This document shows positions 1 through 8,509 of a stretch of DNA of 64,000 bases, in pieces (positions within the stretch are counted from its first letter, which is position 1; every line of letters begins with the position of its first letter). The notes below the pieces were generated by a model, which was not told the DNA's origin, ran no database searches, and was given only the letters and a program-made list of their open reading frames with translations. A program made the translations under genes and the position numbers. The stretch lies in the NCBI GenBank assembly GCA_913055635.1, contig CAJXLK010000001.1, positions 160,626 through 224,625 on the forward strand, written 5' to 3'. Origin of the DNA: an uncultured Bacteroidota bacterium (GTDB lineage: Bacteria > Bacteroidota > Bacteroidia > Bacteroidales > UBA12077).

Positions 1-230
1 TCTATATTACTTACCAGCCCTCCTTCCCCTACTGTATTGATGTGGGGTTGGATGGATCTCTTGTATGAATCCTCTCCGAAAAATTCGGATGCGGTTTTAT
101 GAATCAAATGGGTCTTTTTTACTTCAAAAATTTTCTCAAAACAGGGATTCAAAGATTTGATCCGGTGGTTTAAATCAAGGATCATGATGGGGAATGGGTA
201 CTTATTGATCTCTCCAAAGAGGGAATACAT
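1..230 (-). CDS. PAS-domain protein, N-terminal part only (runs off left edge)
   Basis: This gene is absent from the ORF track but an open frame runs on the minus strand from an ATG at 230 to the window edge. The visible 76 residues begin MYSLFGEINKYPFPIMILD and read as the start of a PAS fold: the pattern FPIMILDLNHRIKSLNPCFE followed by a helix and TASEFFGED is typical of PAS_4/PAS_9 modules in sensor proteins. The output domain lies outside the window, so kinase, cyclase or transcription-factor function cannot be decided. No in-frame ATG exists upstream before a stop near 290; an in-frame TTG at 236 is possible. No Shine-Dalgarno site is visible. It diverges from the histidine kinase genes to its right. 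Confidence 0.6.
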   Translation of the reverse strand, partial: MYSLFGEINKYPFPIMILDLNHRIKSLNPCFEKIFEVKKTHLIHKTASEFFGEDSYKRSIQPHINTVGEGGLVSNI

Positions 231-799
231 TATCAATATGTTTTGATGTATAGGATGATATCGATTATAGGATGATATCGATGTAGATCATAAAAAACTG
301 TTAATTAAATGGTTAAATTACAAAGTTTGGTTTTACGGGCTACTTGGGGAAAATGTTATGTGACAAAGGTGTGACAGATAGATTTCTGTTGCCTTGTTGT
401 TGACAGAAATTTTTCTCTCAGTGATAATAATGGCAATAAAGATGATTATGTTAATTGTTTATTTGTATCCATCCGAGCAAGTACCCCTTGTGCAGTAAAA
501 AATTTTTTGGGGTGATAATTAAAGTCTGTCTATAAACTATAATATGTGAAAATACGTGACATCTAGCTTTGTATATTATAATCTGATTTTTATATTTGAT
601 CAAAAACGATGAAAGTAGACGTATTGAACATACATCAAAAATGCAAAATTTGTGTTTTTCTATGCCCTGAAAGCCTAGTTTTTTCAGGGATTTTGCCAAT
701 TTTTTAATGTGTTAAAGTAGAATTAAAATTATTAATAAATATGTTTAAAAACCAATTGATTTATATTTAAGTGACTATAAGATTAAAAACAACAGATAA
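231..799. other. AT-rich intergenic region, no gene seen
   Basis: About 570 bases between divergent sensor genes. It holds a perfect 17-bp tandem duplication (listed separately) and a hairpin of ATTTCTGT (382-389) with ACAGAAAT (403-410) followed by a T-rich run, which resembles a weak terminator or a small RNA end. The 82-residue minus-strand ORF at 451-699 has no recognisable features and is not called. Confidence 0.5.
249..282. repeat. 17-bp tandem duplication upstream of PAS gene
   Basis: TATAGGATGATATCGAT occurs twice back to back at 249-265 and 266-282, 19 bases upstream of the start codon of the truncated PAS gene on the minus strand. Each unit contains the palindrome GATATC. It could be a duplicated protein-binding site or a simple replication-slippage product. 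Confidence 0.7.
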
Positions 800-2053
800 A
801 TGGGGCAAATGAAGGAAAAGAAGCATTCGAAAGTAAATATAAGGGAAAATAATACCACCAAACAAGTTAACATTGCTTCCGATCATAAACCAGAGATTGG
901 CAATGAAACAATTGAGAAATGGCAGTCATTGTTAGATTCAACTGCGAAACTGATGAATGTTCCTTCTGCTCTTATCATGAAGCTGAATGAGGAGACCATC
1001 GAAGTTTTTTTAAAAAGCCAGACAAAAGGAAATCCCTATAAAGTTGGAGGTAAAGAAGAACTTGTTTATGGATTATACTGTGAAACGGTTATTGGCAAAC
1101 AACAAAAACTTTTAGTAACCGATGCAACCAAAAGCAAACTCTGGAAGGACAACAATCCTGATGTAAATTTGAATATGATCTCTTATTTAGGGATGCCTTT
1201 AAATTTCCCAGATGGAGAAGTATTTGGTACGGTTTGCGTATTAGACAATAAGGAAAATCATTACAGTGAACTGTACGAAGAATTATTGGATAAGGTCAAA
1301 AAGCATATTGAGACAGATTTAAGCTTGCTCCTGTCCAATCAAGAATTAGAAGAAAAAAACCAACAACTGGAACGATCCAACGAGATAAAATCGAAATTTT
1401 TGTCGCTTATATCTCACGATATTAGGGGATCAGTCTCATCAATGGATAATTTCTTAAAGATAATGCTTTCAAAATTCCATACATATGATAAAAATGAATT
1501 GAAGGAAAAGACAAAAACATTGTCAGTAACGTCCAATTCAATCTATCAGACCCTTCAAAATTTACTTACATGGTCAAAGAATGATTTGCTGGAGTTAAAA
1601 CCCCAAAAGAAACAGGTAGAGCTTATTCCTCTTATAGAGAAGATTTTGGATTTACTGAAACCAAAGATTGAATTAAAAGAATTGGAGGTGAACACGGATT
1701 ACCCTTCTGAGCGGATTCTTGTTTATGCTGATCCCAATATGCTGGAGACTGCATTGCGAAACATTATTTCCAATGCTATAAAGTTTAATGAATCTAATGG
1801 GAAAGTATTCATTGGGGTTTTCGAAATACAAAAAGGAACAGAAATTGAAATTGAGGACACGGGAATTGGCATGGATGAAAATACGATCAACAAATTATTT
1901 GCTTATAATCATTCCAAGGGCGTGGATAATGGAGAAGAAGGAAGTTCAGGTTTGGGACTTCTCTTAAGCAAAGAATTTCTTGATAAAAATGATGCAACAG
2001 TAAAGGTTTCGAGTCAGTTGGGAGAAGGTACCAGGTTTACCATAAGGATTTGA
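800..2053 (+). CDS. GAF-domain sensor histidine kinase (first of a tandem pair)
   Basis: A 417-residue cytoplasmic sensor histidine kinase without membrane segments. Residues about 35-185 form a GAF domain (motifs YCETVIGKQ and DGEVFGTVCVLDNKENHY), a coiled linker follows, then a HisKA dimerisation helix with the likely phosphorylated His206 in SHDIRG, and a HATPase domain at about 290-417 with N box NIISNAIKFN, G1 EDTGIGMDE and G2 GSSGLGLLLSKE. The residue two after the arginine in the H box is Ser where kinases often have Pro (HDIRGSV). It is a close paralog of the next gene, with about 150 bp between them, which suggests local duplication. No response regulator lies beside it, so the partner is unknown. 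The upstream 70 bases have no clear -7 box. An alternative ATG is at 809. Confidence 0.88.
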   Translation: MGQMKEKKHSKVNIRENNTTKQVNIASDHKPEIGNETIEKWQSLLDSTAKLMNVPSALIMKLNEETIEVFLKSQTKGNPYKVGGKEELVYGLYCETVIGKQQKLLVTDATKSKLWKDNNPDVNLNMISYLGMPLNFPDGEVFGTVCVLDNKENHYSELYEELLDKVKKHIETDLSLLLSNQELEEKNQQLERSNEIKSKFLSLISHDIRGSVSSMDNFLKIMLSKFHTYDKNELKEKTKTLSVTSNSIYQTLQNLLTWSKNDLLELKPQKKQVELIPLIEKILDLLKPKIELKELEVNTDYPSERILVYADPNMLETALRNIISNAIKFNESNGKVFIGVFEIQKGTEIEIEDTGIGMDENTINKLFAYNHSKGVDNGEEGSSGLGLLLSKEFLDKNDATVKVSSQLGEGTRFTIRI

Positions 2054-2210
2054 TTTTAATAGATAGAGTGAGCTAAATCACTGGAAATTTTTTGTTTTCC
2101 TTAAAAATTTATAATCTATTTGTAGCTTCATTTCTTAGAAGAATCTATTGTCTTAACTGATGAATTTTCAATGTAAAATCATCATGAGAGAGAACTTCTA
2201 ATAAGTCCTT

Positions 2211-3449
2211 ATGACAGAAAGGAAATTTTCCAAAGTCACCATCAAAGAAACCAACGAAACCCAAAAGGTTCGTATTGGTTCGGATTTGAAGCCAGAAGTC
2301 AGCGATGAGCTGATTGAAAAGTGGCAATCCCTTTTAGACTTGACTGCCAGAATAATTGATGTTCCTTCTGCCTCGATTATTAAACTGCATGAAGATTATG
2401 TCGAGGTGTTTTTAAATAACCAAAATGTCGAGAATCCTTTCTATTCAGGTAAAAAGGTAGAGCTAATTTATGGGGTTTTTTGTGAAACCGTAATTGGTCA
2501 ACAAGATAAGTTATTGATTCCTGATGCCAGAAAGATTCCTATATGGAAAGATAATCTGGAAGTAGACCTGAACATGGTCTCCTATTTGGGGTTTCCCATT
2601 AATTATCCCGACGGGGAAGTGTTTGGTACTGTATGTGTGCATGATAACAAAGAGAACCACTACAGTGAATTCCATAAGGATTTAATGGATAAAATGAGAC
2701 AGCATATAGAGACCGATTTACAGCTTCTTGTTTCAAACCAGCAGTTGAAAAAACTCAATGCCACCAAAGACAAGTTTTTCTCAATTATAAGTCATGACCT
2801 GAAAAACCCTTTCAATTCATTGATTGGCACGAGTAGTTTGCTTATCGACAAAGCCGAACAATATTCACCCGAAAAGGTTCGTCATTTTGCCCAACAGATG
2901 CATGATTCTTCTCAAAACGCATACCATTTACTGGAGAACTTGTTGGAATGGGCAAGAATACAAAGGGGAGAGCTGGAGCCTGATCTGGAAAAAATCAATC
3001 CAAAGGGGGTAATCCATGAAGTAACGCAACAGAGTGAACCCATAGCCAATTCGAAAAACATCAATTTGCAAACAGCTTCTGAAGGAAATCACAGCGTTTT
3101 AGCTGACAGGGAAATGCTAAAGACCACATTGCGCAATCTGGTGACCAACGCTTTGAAATATACCCATCCCGAGGGAACTGTTATAATCAGTTACCAAAAG
3201 AATGAAGAACATCTTCAATTTACCGTATCAGATACGGGCATGGGTATCCCTCCAGAATATCTTGACGGGCTTTTTGAGATAGATTGTAAGCTTTCTCAGG
3301 AAGGAACAGAAAAAGAGAAGGGAACGGGATTGGGGTTGATCCTTTGCAAAGAGTTTGTGGAGAAGCATGGTGGTAAGATTTGGGTGAAAAGCGAGCTAGG
3401 AAAAGGCAGTGATTTTCATTTTACCATCCCACTGGTAAAAACAACTTAG
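2211..3449 (+). CDS. GAF-domain sensor histidine kinase (second of a tandem pair)
   Basis: A 412-residue soluble histidine kinase with the same order as its neighbour: N-terminal strand region (KFSKVTIKETNETQ), GAF domain at about 30-175, HisKA helix with His195 in SHDLKNPFNSL, then a HATPase domain with N box NLVTNALKYT, G1 SDTGMGIPPE, and G2 GTGLGLILCKEF. This copy keeps the usual Pro in the H box and carries the standard ending KHGGKIWVKSELGKGSDFHF. The two proteins align over the whole GAF region, so they probably sense related cues (the ligand is unknown). It is followed by a short GC-rich inverted repeat at its stop codon and by a 34-bp direct repeat. It is an orphan kinase in this window. 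Confidence 0.9.
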   Translation: MTERKFSKVTIKETNETQKVRIGSDLKPEVSDELIEKWQSLLDLTARIIDVPSASIIKLHEDYVEVFLNNQNVENPFYSGKKVELIYGVFCETVIGQQDKLLIPDARKIPIWKDNLEVDLNMVSYLGFPINYPDGEVFGTVCVHDNKENHYSEFHKDLMDKMRQHIETDLQLLVSNQQLKKLNATKDKFFSIISHDLKNPFNSLIGTSSLLIDKAEQYSPEKVRHFAQQMHDSSQNAYHLLENLLEWARIQRGELEPDLEKINPKGVIHEVTQQSEPIANSKNINLQTASEGNHSVLADREMLKTTLRNLVTNALKYTHPEGTVIISYQKNEEHLQFTVSDTGMGIPPEYLDGLFEIDCKLSQEGTEKEKGTGLGLILCKEFVEKHGGKIWVKSELGKGSDFHFTIPLVKTT

Positions 3450-3461
3450 GGTGAGATCACC

Positions 3462-3569
3462 CAAATTTTCTCATCAGGTATTTCTAGGCCATTGATTCTC
3501 TTTGTACAGGGCTTTTGTTTCATCGTAGACCTTTTCAAATTTTCTCATCAGGTATTTCTAGGCCATTGA
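3462..3569. repeat. 34-bp perfect direct repeat downstream of histidine kinase
   Basis: The same 34 bases, starting CAAATTTTCTCATCAGGTAT, occur at 3462-3495 and at 3536-3569, 74 bp apart. Nothing between them looks like a gene. The pair lies between the kinase stop codon and the tRNA-Leu terminator. Confidence 0.85.
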
Positions 3570-3661
3570 ATCAATTCTGTGTACTATTCGGCGGATTGCT
3601 GTAAACAGTAACTTTGAACCACCAATTTTTCGCAATCGGATTTCACCAGTTTGGAAAAAAT

Positions 3662-3694
3662 AAAAAACCCTCTAACTTTATGTGAGTTAGAGGG
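3662..3694 (-). terminator. Intrinsic terminator of tRNA-Leu
   Basis: On the minus strand just after the tRNA, CCCTCTAAC (the 3668-3676 arm on the plus strand) pairs with GTTAGAGGG (3686-3694) around a 9-base loop, and the minus strand then runs into six T. The arrangement also gives T residues on the plus strand, so it could act in both directions. Confidence 0.8.
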
Positions 3695-3703
3695 CTTTTT
3701 CTG

Positions 3704-3788
3704 TGCCCAGGACTGGAATCGAACCAGCACTCTCGCAATGAGAACATGGCCCTCAACCATGCGCGTCTACCAATTCCGCCACCTGGGC
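3704..3788 (-). tRNA. tRNA-Leu (anticodon GAG)
   Basis: An 85-base class II tRNA on the minus strand. The acceptor arm GCCCAGG pairs with CCTGGGC, the D arm contains GGTAGAC, the anticodon stem CATGG/CCATG encloses loop TTGAGGG giving anticodon GAG, a long variable arm follows, and the T arm contains GGTTCGATTCC. CCA is not encoded. The discriminator base is A. Confidence 0.95.
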
Positions 3789-3806
3789 ATCGTTGCTTGC
3801 GGGGTA

Positions 3807-3814
3807 CAAAAATA
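3807..3814 (-). promoter_or_regulatory. Bacteroidota -7 box for tRNA-Leu
   Basis: The minus strand reads TATTTTTG, matching TAnnTTTG, 19 bases before the tRNA 5' end. No convincing -33 element is visible at the usual spacing. Confidence 0.45.
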
Positions 3815-4130
3815 TAAATTTCCTGGAAAAATAAATATAAAATACCCCATTCTTTTGTTTAAAGCTTTCTAAAAGTGCCTTGCTTTATTATGACCCTCAA
3901 TGTCAATAGAAAAGATGAATCCCTTTGCCCCTTTTACTGTTTACACCCCCGTTTGTTTTTATCTATGATCCTGTTGTGGGGGTGGATCATAGCGGGGTGA
4001 CTGATCATTTTGCCCTTTGAGTTGTTATAGAATTATGGAGAAATGCATGGGTCAATATGTTCATTAACGGTTCTTATCCCATATCCAATTCGGAAAGCCT
4101 GTACTTTGTAACACTTTAAAGATTAACGTT
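3815..4130. other. Intergenic region, no gene seen
   Basis: About 315 bases between the tRNA promoter and the DUF6992-like gene. I see no coding frame, RNA fold or repeat worth naming. GTACTTTG at about 4098 resembles a -7 box with one base missing. Confidence 0.4.
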
Positions 4131-4751
4131 ATGAAAACACGATGGCATCAAAAACCGGGTTTGACTGGTTTGTTGATTTTACTCCTGCTTGGCATACAGG
4201 AGGTTCATGCCCAGGAAACCCTGCCTTCTGCAGAAAAATGGGGGCAGGAGTTGGTTGATTTACAACAAAATGGCATGATGGTACTGGGCGCCTGGGCCCT
4301 CGGTAATTTTGCCGTTAGTGGTTATCAGATGACCCGTACCAGCGGCTCTTCTTATTATTTCCATCAGATGAACGTGTTTTGGAATTCGGTGAATGCTGCT
4401 ATAGCAGTGGGCGGATATCTGGGTGCCAGTCAACTGGAAATGCCCATGGGCTCATTTGATCTTTACCAGGAATACAGCAATTTCAGTAAGATTTTATTGT
4501 TGAATACCGGGTTGGATGTGGCTTACGTGATGACAGGTTTGTATCTGAAAGAGCGATCCAACCGGGGAAACAAACACCAAAAAAGGCTAAAAGGCTATGG
4601 CCATTCCCTGATGCTTCAGGGGGCTTTCCTGTTGGCTTTTGATCTGGTATTGGTCTTGCTCAATGAGCATCAGATGGGGCAAATGGCCTTCTCTGAAGAT
4701 CTTCAGCTTGCCCTGGGCCCCGGTGGTTTTCGTTTTGCCTGGCAGTTTTAG
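4131..4751 (+). CDS. Exported or membrane protein, possibly DUF6992 family
   Basis: 206 residues with an N-terminal signal sequence (GLLILLLLGIQEVHAQ, predicted cut after AQ) and then about four hydrophobic helices (around GMMVLGAWALGNFAVSGY, FWNSVNAAIAVGGYLGAS, KILLLNTGLDVAYVMTGLYL and LMLQGAFLLAFDLVLVLL). I associate this layout with the Bacteroidota family DUF6992, but that assignment is from memory and not certain. Function is unknown. It is transcribed alone and convergent with the AlkD-like gene, 109 bp away. Confidence 0.6.
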   Translation: MKTRWHQKPGLTGLLILLLLGIQEVHAQETLPSAEKWGQELVDLQQNGMMVLGAWALGNFAVSGYQMTRTSGSSYYFHQMNVFWNSVNAAIAVGGYLGASQLEMPMGSFDLYQEYSNFSKILLLNTGLDVAYVMTGLYLKERSNRGNKHQKRLKGYGHSLMLQGAFLLAFDLVLVLLNEHQMGQMAFSEDLQLALGPGGFRFAWQF

Positions 4752-4860
4752 GGTGTAAAATGATGGATTTATGGTTGATTGCCTACATCGTTGTTTTACC
4801 GAAACTGTTTGCCTGATTGGATCCCTGGCACGGGCGGTAACCTTGAGATAGCCCTGTCAT

Positions 4861-5547
4861 TCATTTTCCGGCCAATTGTTGGCGGACCTTTTCACTTTCC
4901 AGTTCGCGCAGTGCATGTGAGCCGATCCATCGGGCGGTTTTATGGTCGGAGTTGGCCAGTTCCCGGGAGAGGGCAGATGCTTTTTGGTGCAGGTTTTTAC
5001 TGCGTTTGCCCAGGGCCCGAAGCGCCCAGTTGACTGCTTTTTTTACAAAATTGCGGGGGTCGCAGGCTTCCCTGTGGATGTCGGCAAAAAAAACGGCCAG
5101 TTTTTCATCGGGAGCTTGTTTGTCGTGAACCGCCAGGGATACCATCAAAACGAAGCCGGCCCTTTTCACGAATTCTTCTTTGCGGTGGCTCCACTCACGG
5201 GCTTTTGAATAAGCCCCCGGCCATTTGTCAAACAGGTTGTTGCAGGCCTGATCGCAAAGATCCCATGAATCGATCTCTTCCACCCATTGGTCCATCTGCT
5301 TTTCTCCCAGCTGTTTTGGGTCTTCAATCAGTACAGCCAGGATGCGGGCTTCATGGATTCCGCTTTCCCAAAGTTCCAGGGCAAGGGGATGGTTCTTCCG
5401 GTGTTTCCGGGCAATCTGGCGCAATGTTTTGATGCTGATGCCCAGGGCACTGCAGGTGTTGATCCCGAAGCGGCCCATGCCTGAGCGGTTTTGATTGTTG
5501 GCCAGACCCTTTAGCTGGTTGATTACAGATTCAGCCTCACGGTTCAT
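4861..5547 (-). CDS. AlkD-like DNA alkylation repair protein
   Basis: 228 residues made of HEAT-like helices, the length expected for AlkD DNA glycosylases, which remove N3- and N7-alkylated purines by trapping the lesion from the backbone side. The family signatures are visible: SWDLCDQACN corresponds to the Trp-Asp catalytic segment, KRAGFVLMVSLA to the Arg-containing helix, and FVKKAVNWALRALGKRS to the second conserved Trp helix. The start overlaps the stop of the upstream C69-like gene by four bases (ATGA), so the two are probably translated together. A lasting functional link between repair and peptide hydrolysis is not obvious. Confidence 0.85.
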   Translation of the reverse strand: MNREAESVINQLKGLANNQNRSGMGRFGINTCSALGISIKTLRQIARKHRKNHPLALELWESGIHEARILAVLIEDPKQLGEKQMDQWVEEIDSWDLCDQACNNLFDKWPGAYSKAREWSHRKEEFVKRAGFVLMVSLAVHDKQAPDEKLAVFFADIHREACDPRNFVKKAVNWALRALGKRSKNLHQKASALSRELANSDHKTARWIGSHALRELESEKVRQQLAGK

Positions 5548-7013
5548 GGCTCCTGGTTGAGTTGTTCCCGGGCCAGGTCCAGGGCCCGTTGGCCAAGGCC
5601 TTCAACATTGACCGTGATGAAATGTTTGGCCATCCGCAGGTCCATCCGGTAAAGCCGCATGGCCCCCTGGTCGATTTCCTTTTGTTCGCGGATGATTTTG
5701 TCCTGGAACGCTTCCCAAACTCCCGGGAAAGTATCCCGGTATTTAAGCGGCTGATCATAATACATCCTCGATAAGTGGTGAAAAACCTGATAAGCTTTTT
5801 GTGCATCCGGGGTAGCCGCATCAAAGGGTTTGGGAATTTCTTTCAGGCCAAAATAAAAGGGGATATAGGGGGTGGTATTGGGGCTTCCCAGTCCGAGCCA
5901 GAGCACCCCACCCACGTTGGCGGGTAGTCCGTTGGTAAGCTGGGTGATGCTGGTATAGGCGGTTTGGGAAGAGGCAATGGCTTTTTCTTTTTGTGCCGAG
6001 GAATCTTGTTTCATTGTATCGTAAGGGGTGCCTTCATAGTGATCGCGCAGGGTGGTAATCAGGTTCCGCAGGGTGATCTTTTCCTGAGGCCGGACAAAAA
6101 GCGGATATGCTTCCTGGTCCGGGTTTACTTCGATGGAGGGTGCCAGGATTGAGGTGGCCCGCCAGATCCTTCGGGTTGTTGTGTATTTAGTGGACGAATC
6201 CTCAGCGACGCCTCCGCCGAAGGCTTCCGAAAAGTCGAAAATTTCTTTTTCCGGCTGATAGAGGTTATGGCTTTGGGCGAATTCAACCAACCCTTGTGAA
6301 GCCATAACTTCCGGGTCGTCCGGGTCGATATGGCCGATGCGGAAGGTGTTGGCCTGTACCCAGAAGGCATCGGAAGGGATTTGAACGGCAGCCCAGTGGT
6401 GGCCGGTGGCGGTTTCCATATACCAGAGCTCTTTCTTGTCGGCAATGGCTATCCCCATGGGCCGGGCAATGCCATATCTCTCAAACAGCCGCCCCAGCAC
6501 CTGAACCCCGTTCCTTGCCGAATGGGCCCTTTGAAGGGCAATGGGCAGGATGCCGGCCGGCGCCCCCGACCCAACCAGCGGATCGGCCTCGCGCGCACGC
6601 TCGTTCAAATCCTGATTCAAAGAAACCCAGCCCCCAATGGCTACCTGGTGCTCGTTGAGCCCTACCCCGGGATCCTCCTTGTAGCCGCCATCATGCTCCA
6701 AACTCATCCACCGATGAGTGATGTTGGTCTGGGCAAACGCCAGGCCGTTGGAATAAATGACCCTCTGCCCACTGTCATGCTCTGTCCGGGGATATTGACG
6801 TAAAAAATAGGACCCCCGCTCTTGTTGATCCTCATGGTTGTAAGCTACCATCACCGACCCGTCATCGGTGGCTGAACTTCCCACCAGGACCATAAAAGAC
6901 CCGCCTTCCCGGTTTGAATTAGCATCCTGGCCACTGGCAACATGACCCGCCAATAACAGCAATAACCCTGCCATTAGCCCCTTTATTGGTTCTACACAAA
7001 TATGCCTTGTCAT
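5544..7013 (-). CDS. Exported C69-like dipeptidase with Ser in place of the catalytic Cys
   Basis: I place the start at the ATG at 7013 (489 residues) because it gives a clean signal peptide, MTRHICVEPIKGLMAGLLLL ending ASGQ; the ORF track extends 28 residues further without support. The mature protein reads GGSFMVLVGSSATDDGS, which lines up with the C69 (PepD-type Ntn-hydrolase) pattern CTT-LVGKKAS-DGS, so the N-terminal nucleophile position is Ser (codon TCT). Later landmarks fit C69: YNHEDQ, GVGLNEHQVAIGG, RPMGIAIADKKELWYMET and FWVQANTFRIGHIDPDD. C69 enzymes use a Cys exposed by self-cleavage; other Ntn hydrolases use Ser, so activity is possible but not shown. Expected location is the periplasm. 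Probable two-gene operon with the AlkD-like gene. Confidence 0.8.
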   Translation of the reverse strand: MTRHICVEPIKGLMAGLLLLLAGHVASGQDANSNREGGSFMVLVGSSATDDGSVMVAYNHEDQQERGSYFLRQYPRTEHDSGQRVIYSNGLAFAQTNITHRWMSLEHDGGYKEDPGVGLNEHQVAIGGWVSLNQDLNERAREADPLVGSGAPAGILPIALQRAHSARNGVQVLGRLFERYGIARPMGIAIADKKELWYMETATGHHWAAVQIPSDAFWVQANTFRIGHIDPDDPEVMASQGLVEFAQSHNLYQPEKEIFDFSEAFGGGVAEDSSTKYTTTRRIWRATSILAPSIEVNPDQEAYPLFVRPQEKITLRNLITTLRDHYEGTPYDTMKQDSSAQKEKAIASSQTAYTSITQLTNGLPANVGGVLWLGLGSPNTTPYIPFYFGLKEIPKPFDAATPDAQKAYQVFHHLSRMYYDQPLKYRDTFPGVWEAFQDKIIREQKEIDQGAMRLYRMDLRMAKHFITVNVEGLGQRALDLAREQLNQEP

Positions 7014-7395
7014 AAATTTATATTTTATTGCATCATACAAATCCGAACGGCCGGTGGTTCGAAGATAAATCCACCCCCACACAATAAAAACAGCCATGCC
7101 GGCGTCTTATTTTATCCTTTTCTTCCGGTCGCATCCTTGCGTCTTATCTACAATGATAGTCAAAAATTATGAATAATTGAAATGTGCAGTTCAGCATTTA
7201 TTCATCAAATAATAAAATGATTAGCGAACTCAGGGGTGGATGTTTTCATCGAAATGAGTTACCTATTCATTCAATCATTGGTGAACTCAGGAAGTTGATG
7301 TTATACTTGATGGGTTTGAGTATGCATTATATACTATAATAAAATGATGGGCACGCTCGGGGTATTTTTGTCGTACCTTTGCTCAAATCTTAATT
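7014..7395. other. Intergenic region between divergent genes
   Basis: About 380 bases. Two loosely similar stretches share GAACTCAGG near 7226 and 7283, suggesting decayed repeats, but they are too divergent to call. TACCTTTG at 7374-7381 matches the -7 box and lies 15 bases before the start of the next gene. No -33 element stands out. Confidence 0.4.
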
Positions 7396-7968
7396 ATGCA
7401 CACCATAGAACCGCATTACTCCTGGCGAGTTTACTACTGCGCAGAAACCGACGAACGTTCTCCCTTCTTCGGGCGGGAATACAGCGAGTTTTATTTTACC
7501 CATGCCATTTACGATCATTTTATCCACCCCCAATGGGATGATTTTGGCTCGGAAACCCTCTTTGTTAAAATTATCTATGCCGATTATCAAAGAGGTTTTG
7601 CAATTATTGAAATGTTAGGCGAATGGAACGACTGCCTCTTTAATGACATCATGTTTTTTAAGCGGAATGTGCTGGAAGTGCTGATGGAAAATGGCATCAA
7701 CCAGTTCATTCTGATCGGGGAGAATGTCTTTAACTTTCATTATGCGGATGATTCCTATTATGAAGAGTGGTTCGACGAGTTAGGCGACGGCTGGATTGTG
7801 GGGTTGAATTTCCGCGAACATGTCAAACAGGAGTTTTCCGGGGAAAACCTGGATGAATATATCGTATTTGGCGGAGATCTGGACCATTGGGATAACTGGC
7901 GAAGTTTGACCCCTTTGAAGTTATACCGCCAGATTGGCCATGAGGTGCAGCATCGGTTGAATCCCTAG
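7396..7968 (+). CDS. Conserved-looking hypothetical protein
   Basis: 190 residues, acidic, rich in Trp, Tyr and Phe (for example EEWFDELGDGWIVGLNFREH and DHWDNWRSLTPLKLYRQIGH), with no signal peptide, membrane helix or known catalytic motif. The even composition, intact frame and preceding -7 box support a real cytoplasmic protein. I do not recognise the family. It is a single-gene unit, divergent from the C69-like gene. Confidence 0.65.
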   Translation: MHTIEPHYSWRVYYCAETDERSPFFGREYSEFYFTHAIYDHFIHPQWDDFGSETLFVKIIYADYQRGFAIIEMLGEWNDCLFNDIMFFKRNVLEVLMENGINQFILIGENVFNFHYADDSYYEEWFDELGDGWIVGLNFREHVKQEFSGENLDEYIVFGGDLDHWDNWRSLTPLKLYRQIGHEVQHRLNP

Positions 7969-8509
7969 ATATTTTTCCCCACATCAAATATACCTTATCA
8001 TCAAAATGGCTTTGCCTTATTTGAATGGGGTTAGCCCAGCTCAGATTGCCAAACCACTCCCGGTTCATGCCACCTTGAAATTCTTCACCACTTGAAATTT
8101 TTCATCGCTTCCAATTTTCCACCATTTCCAATTTTCCACCATTTCAAAATTTCCACCCCTTCAAATTCTTTATCGCATCGAGTTTTGCCATGTTTCGATC
8201 TGCCCCCCAGTTCCATTACTTGTTTCACCATTTGGATTCTTTTCTCTGATCTATAAGTCAATTCGTCACATAGCTCTTTTTCGCCACAACAACTCTTTTA
8301 TCGCCTTGATTGTTTCAACCTTCCCATTCATGCATGGTTGCTTTTCGATTCGCCCTGGCCCATCAGGTTGGCTCCATGGGATCAGGGCAGGGGTCTTTCT
8401 AAAAAATTGAGGGCTCCTATGCGTTTGTGCTCAATTATTTATTACTTTAGATGCGCTAAACGAGTTTGATTGCAGGCCCAGCTGATTGTGAACCAGGCTG
8501 ATATTCTTT
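7969..8509. other. Intergenic region with decayed tandem repeats
   Basis: 540 bases without a credible gene. The centre is an array of 17-bp units listed separately. Pyrimidine-rich sequence continues to about 8300 and may be further decayed units. No promoter or terminator is evident. Confidence 0.5.
8075..8176. repeat. Degenerate 17-bp tandem array, six units
   Basis: Six successive 17-bp units fill 8075-8176 exactly: TTGAAATTCTTCACCAC, TTGAAATTTTTCATCGC, TTCCAATTTTCCACCAT (twice), TTCAAAATTTCCACCCC and TTCAAATTCTTTATCGC. The period is not a multiple of three and no frame is open, so it is non-coding. Confidence 0.85.

Noticed and set aside
451-699. 82-residue minus-strand ORF
   Set aside because: AT-rich, no motif, no promoter or partner, and low-complexity composition typical of chance.
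7210-7360. Possible 57-bp decayed repeat upstream of the gene at 7396
   Set aside because: Only about nine bases match between copies and the third copy is at a different spacing.
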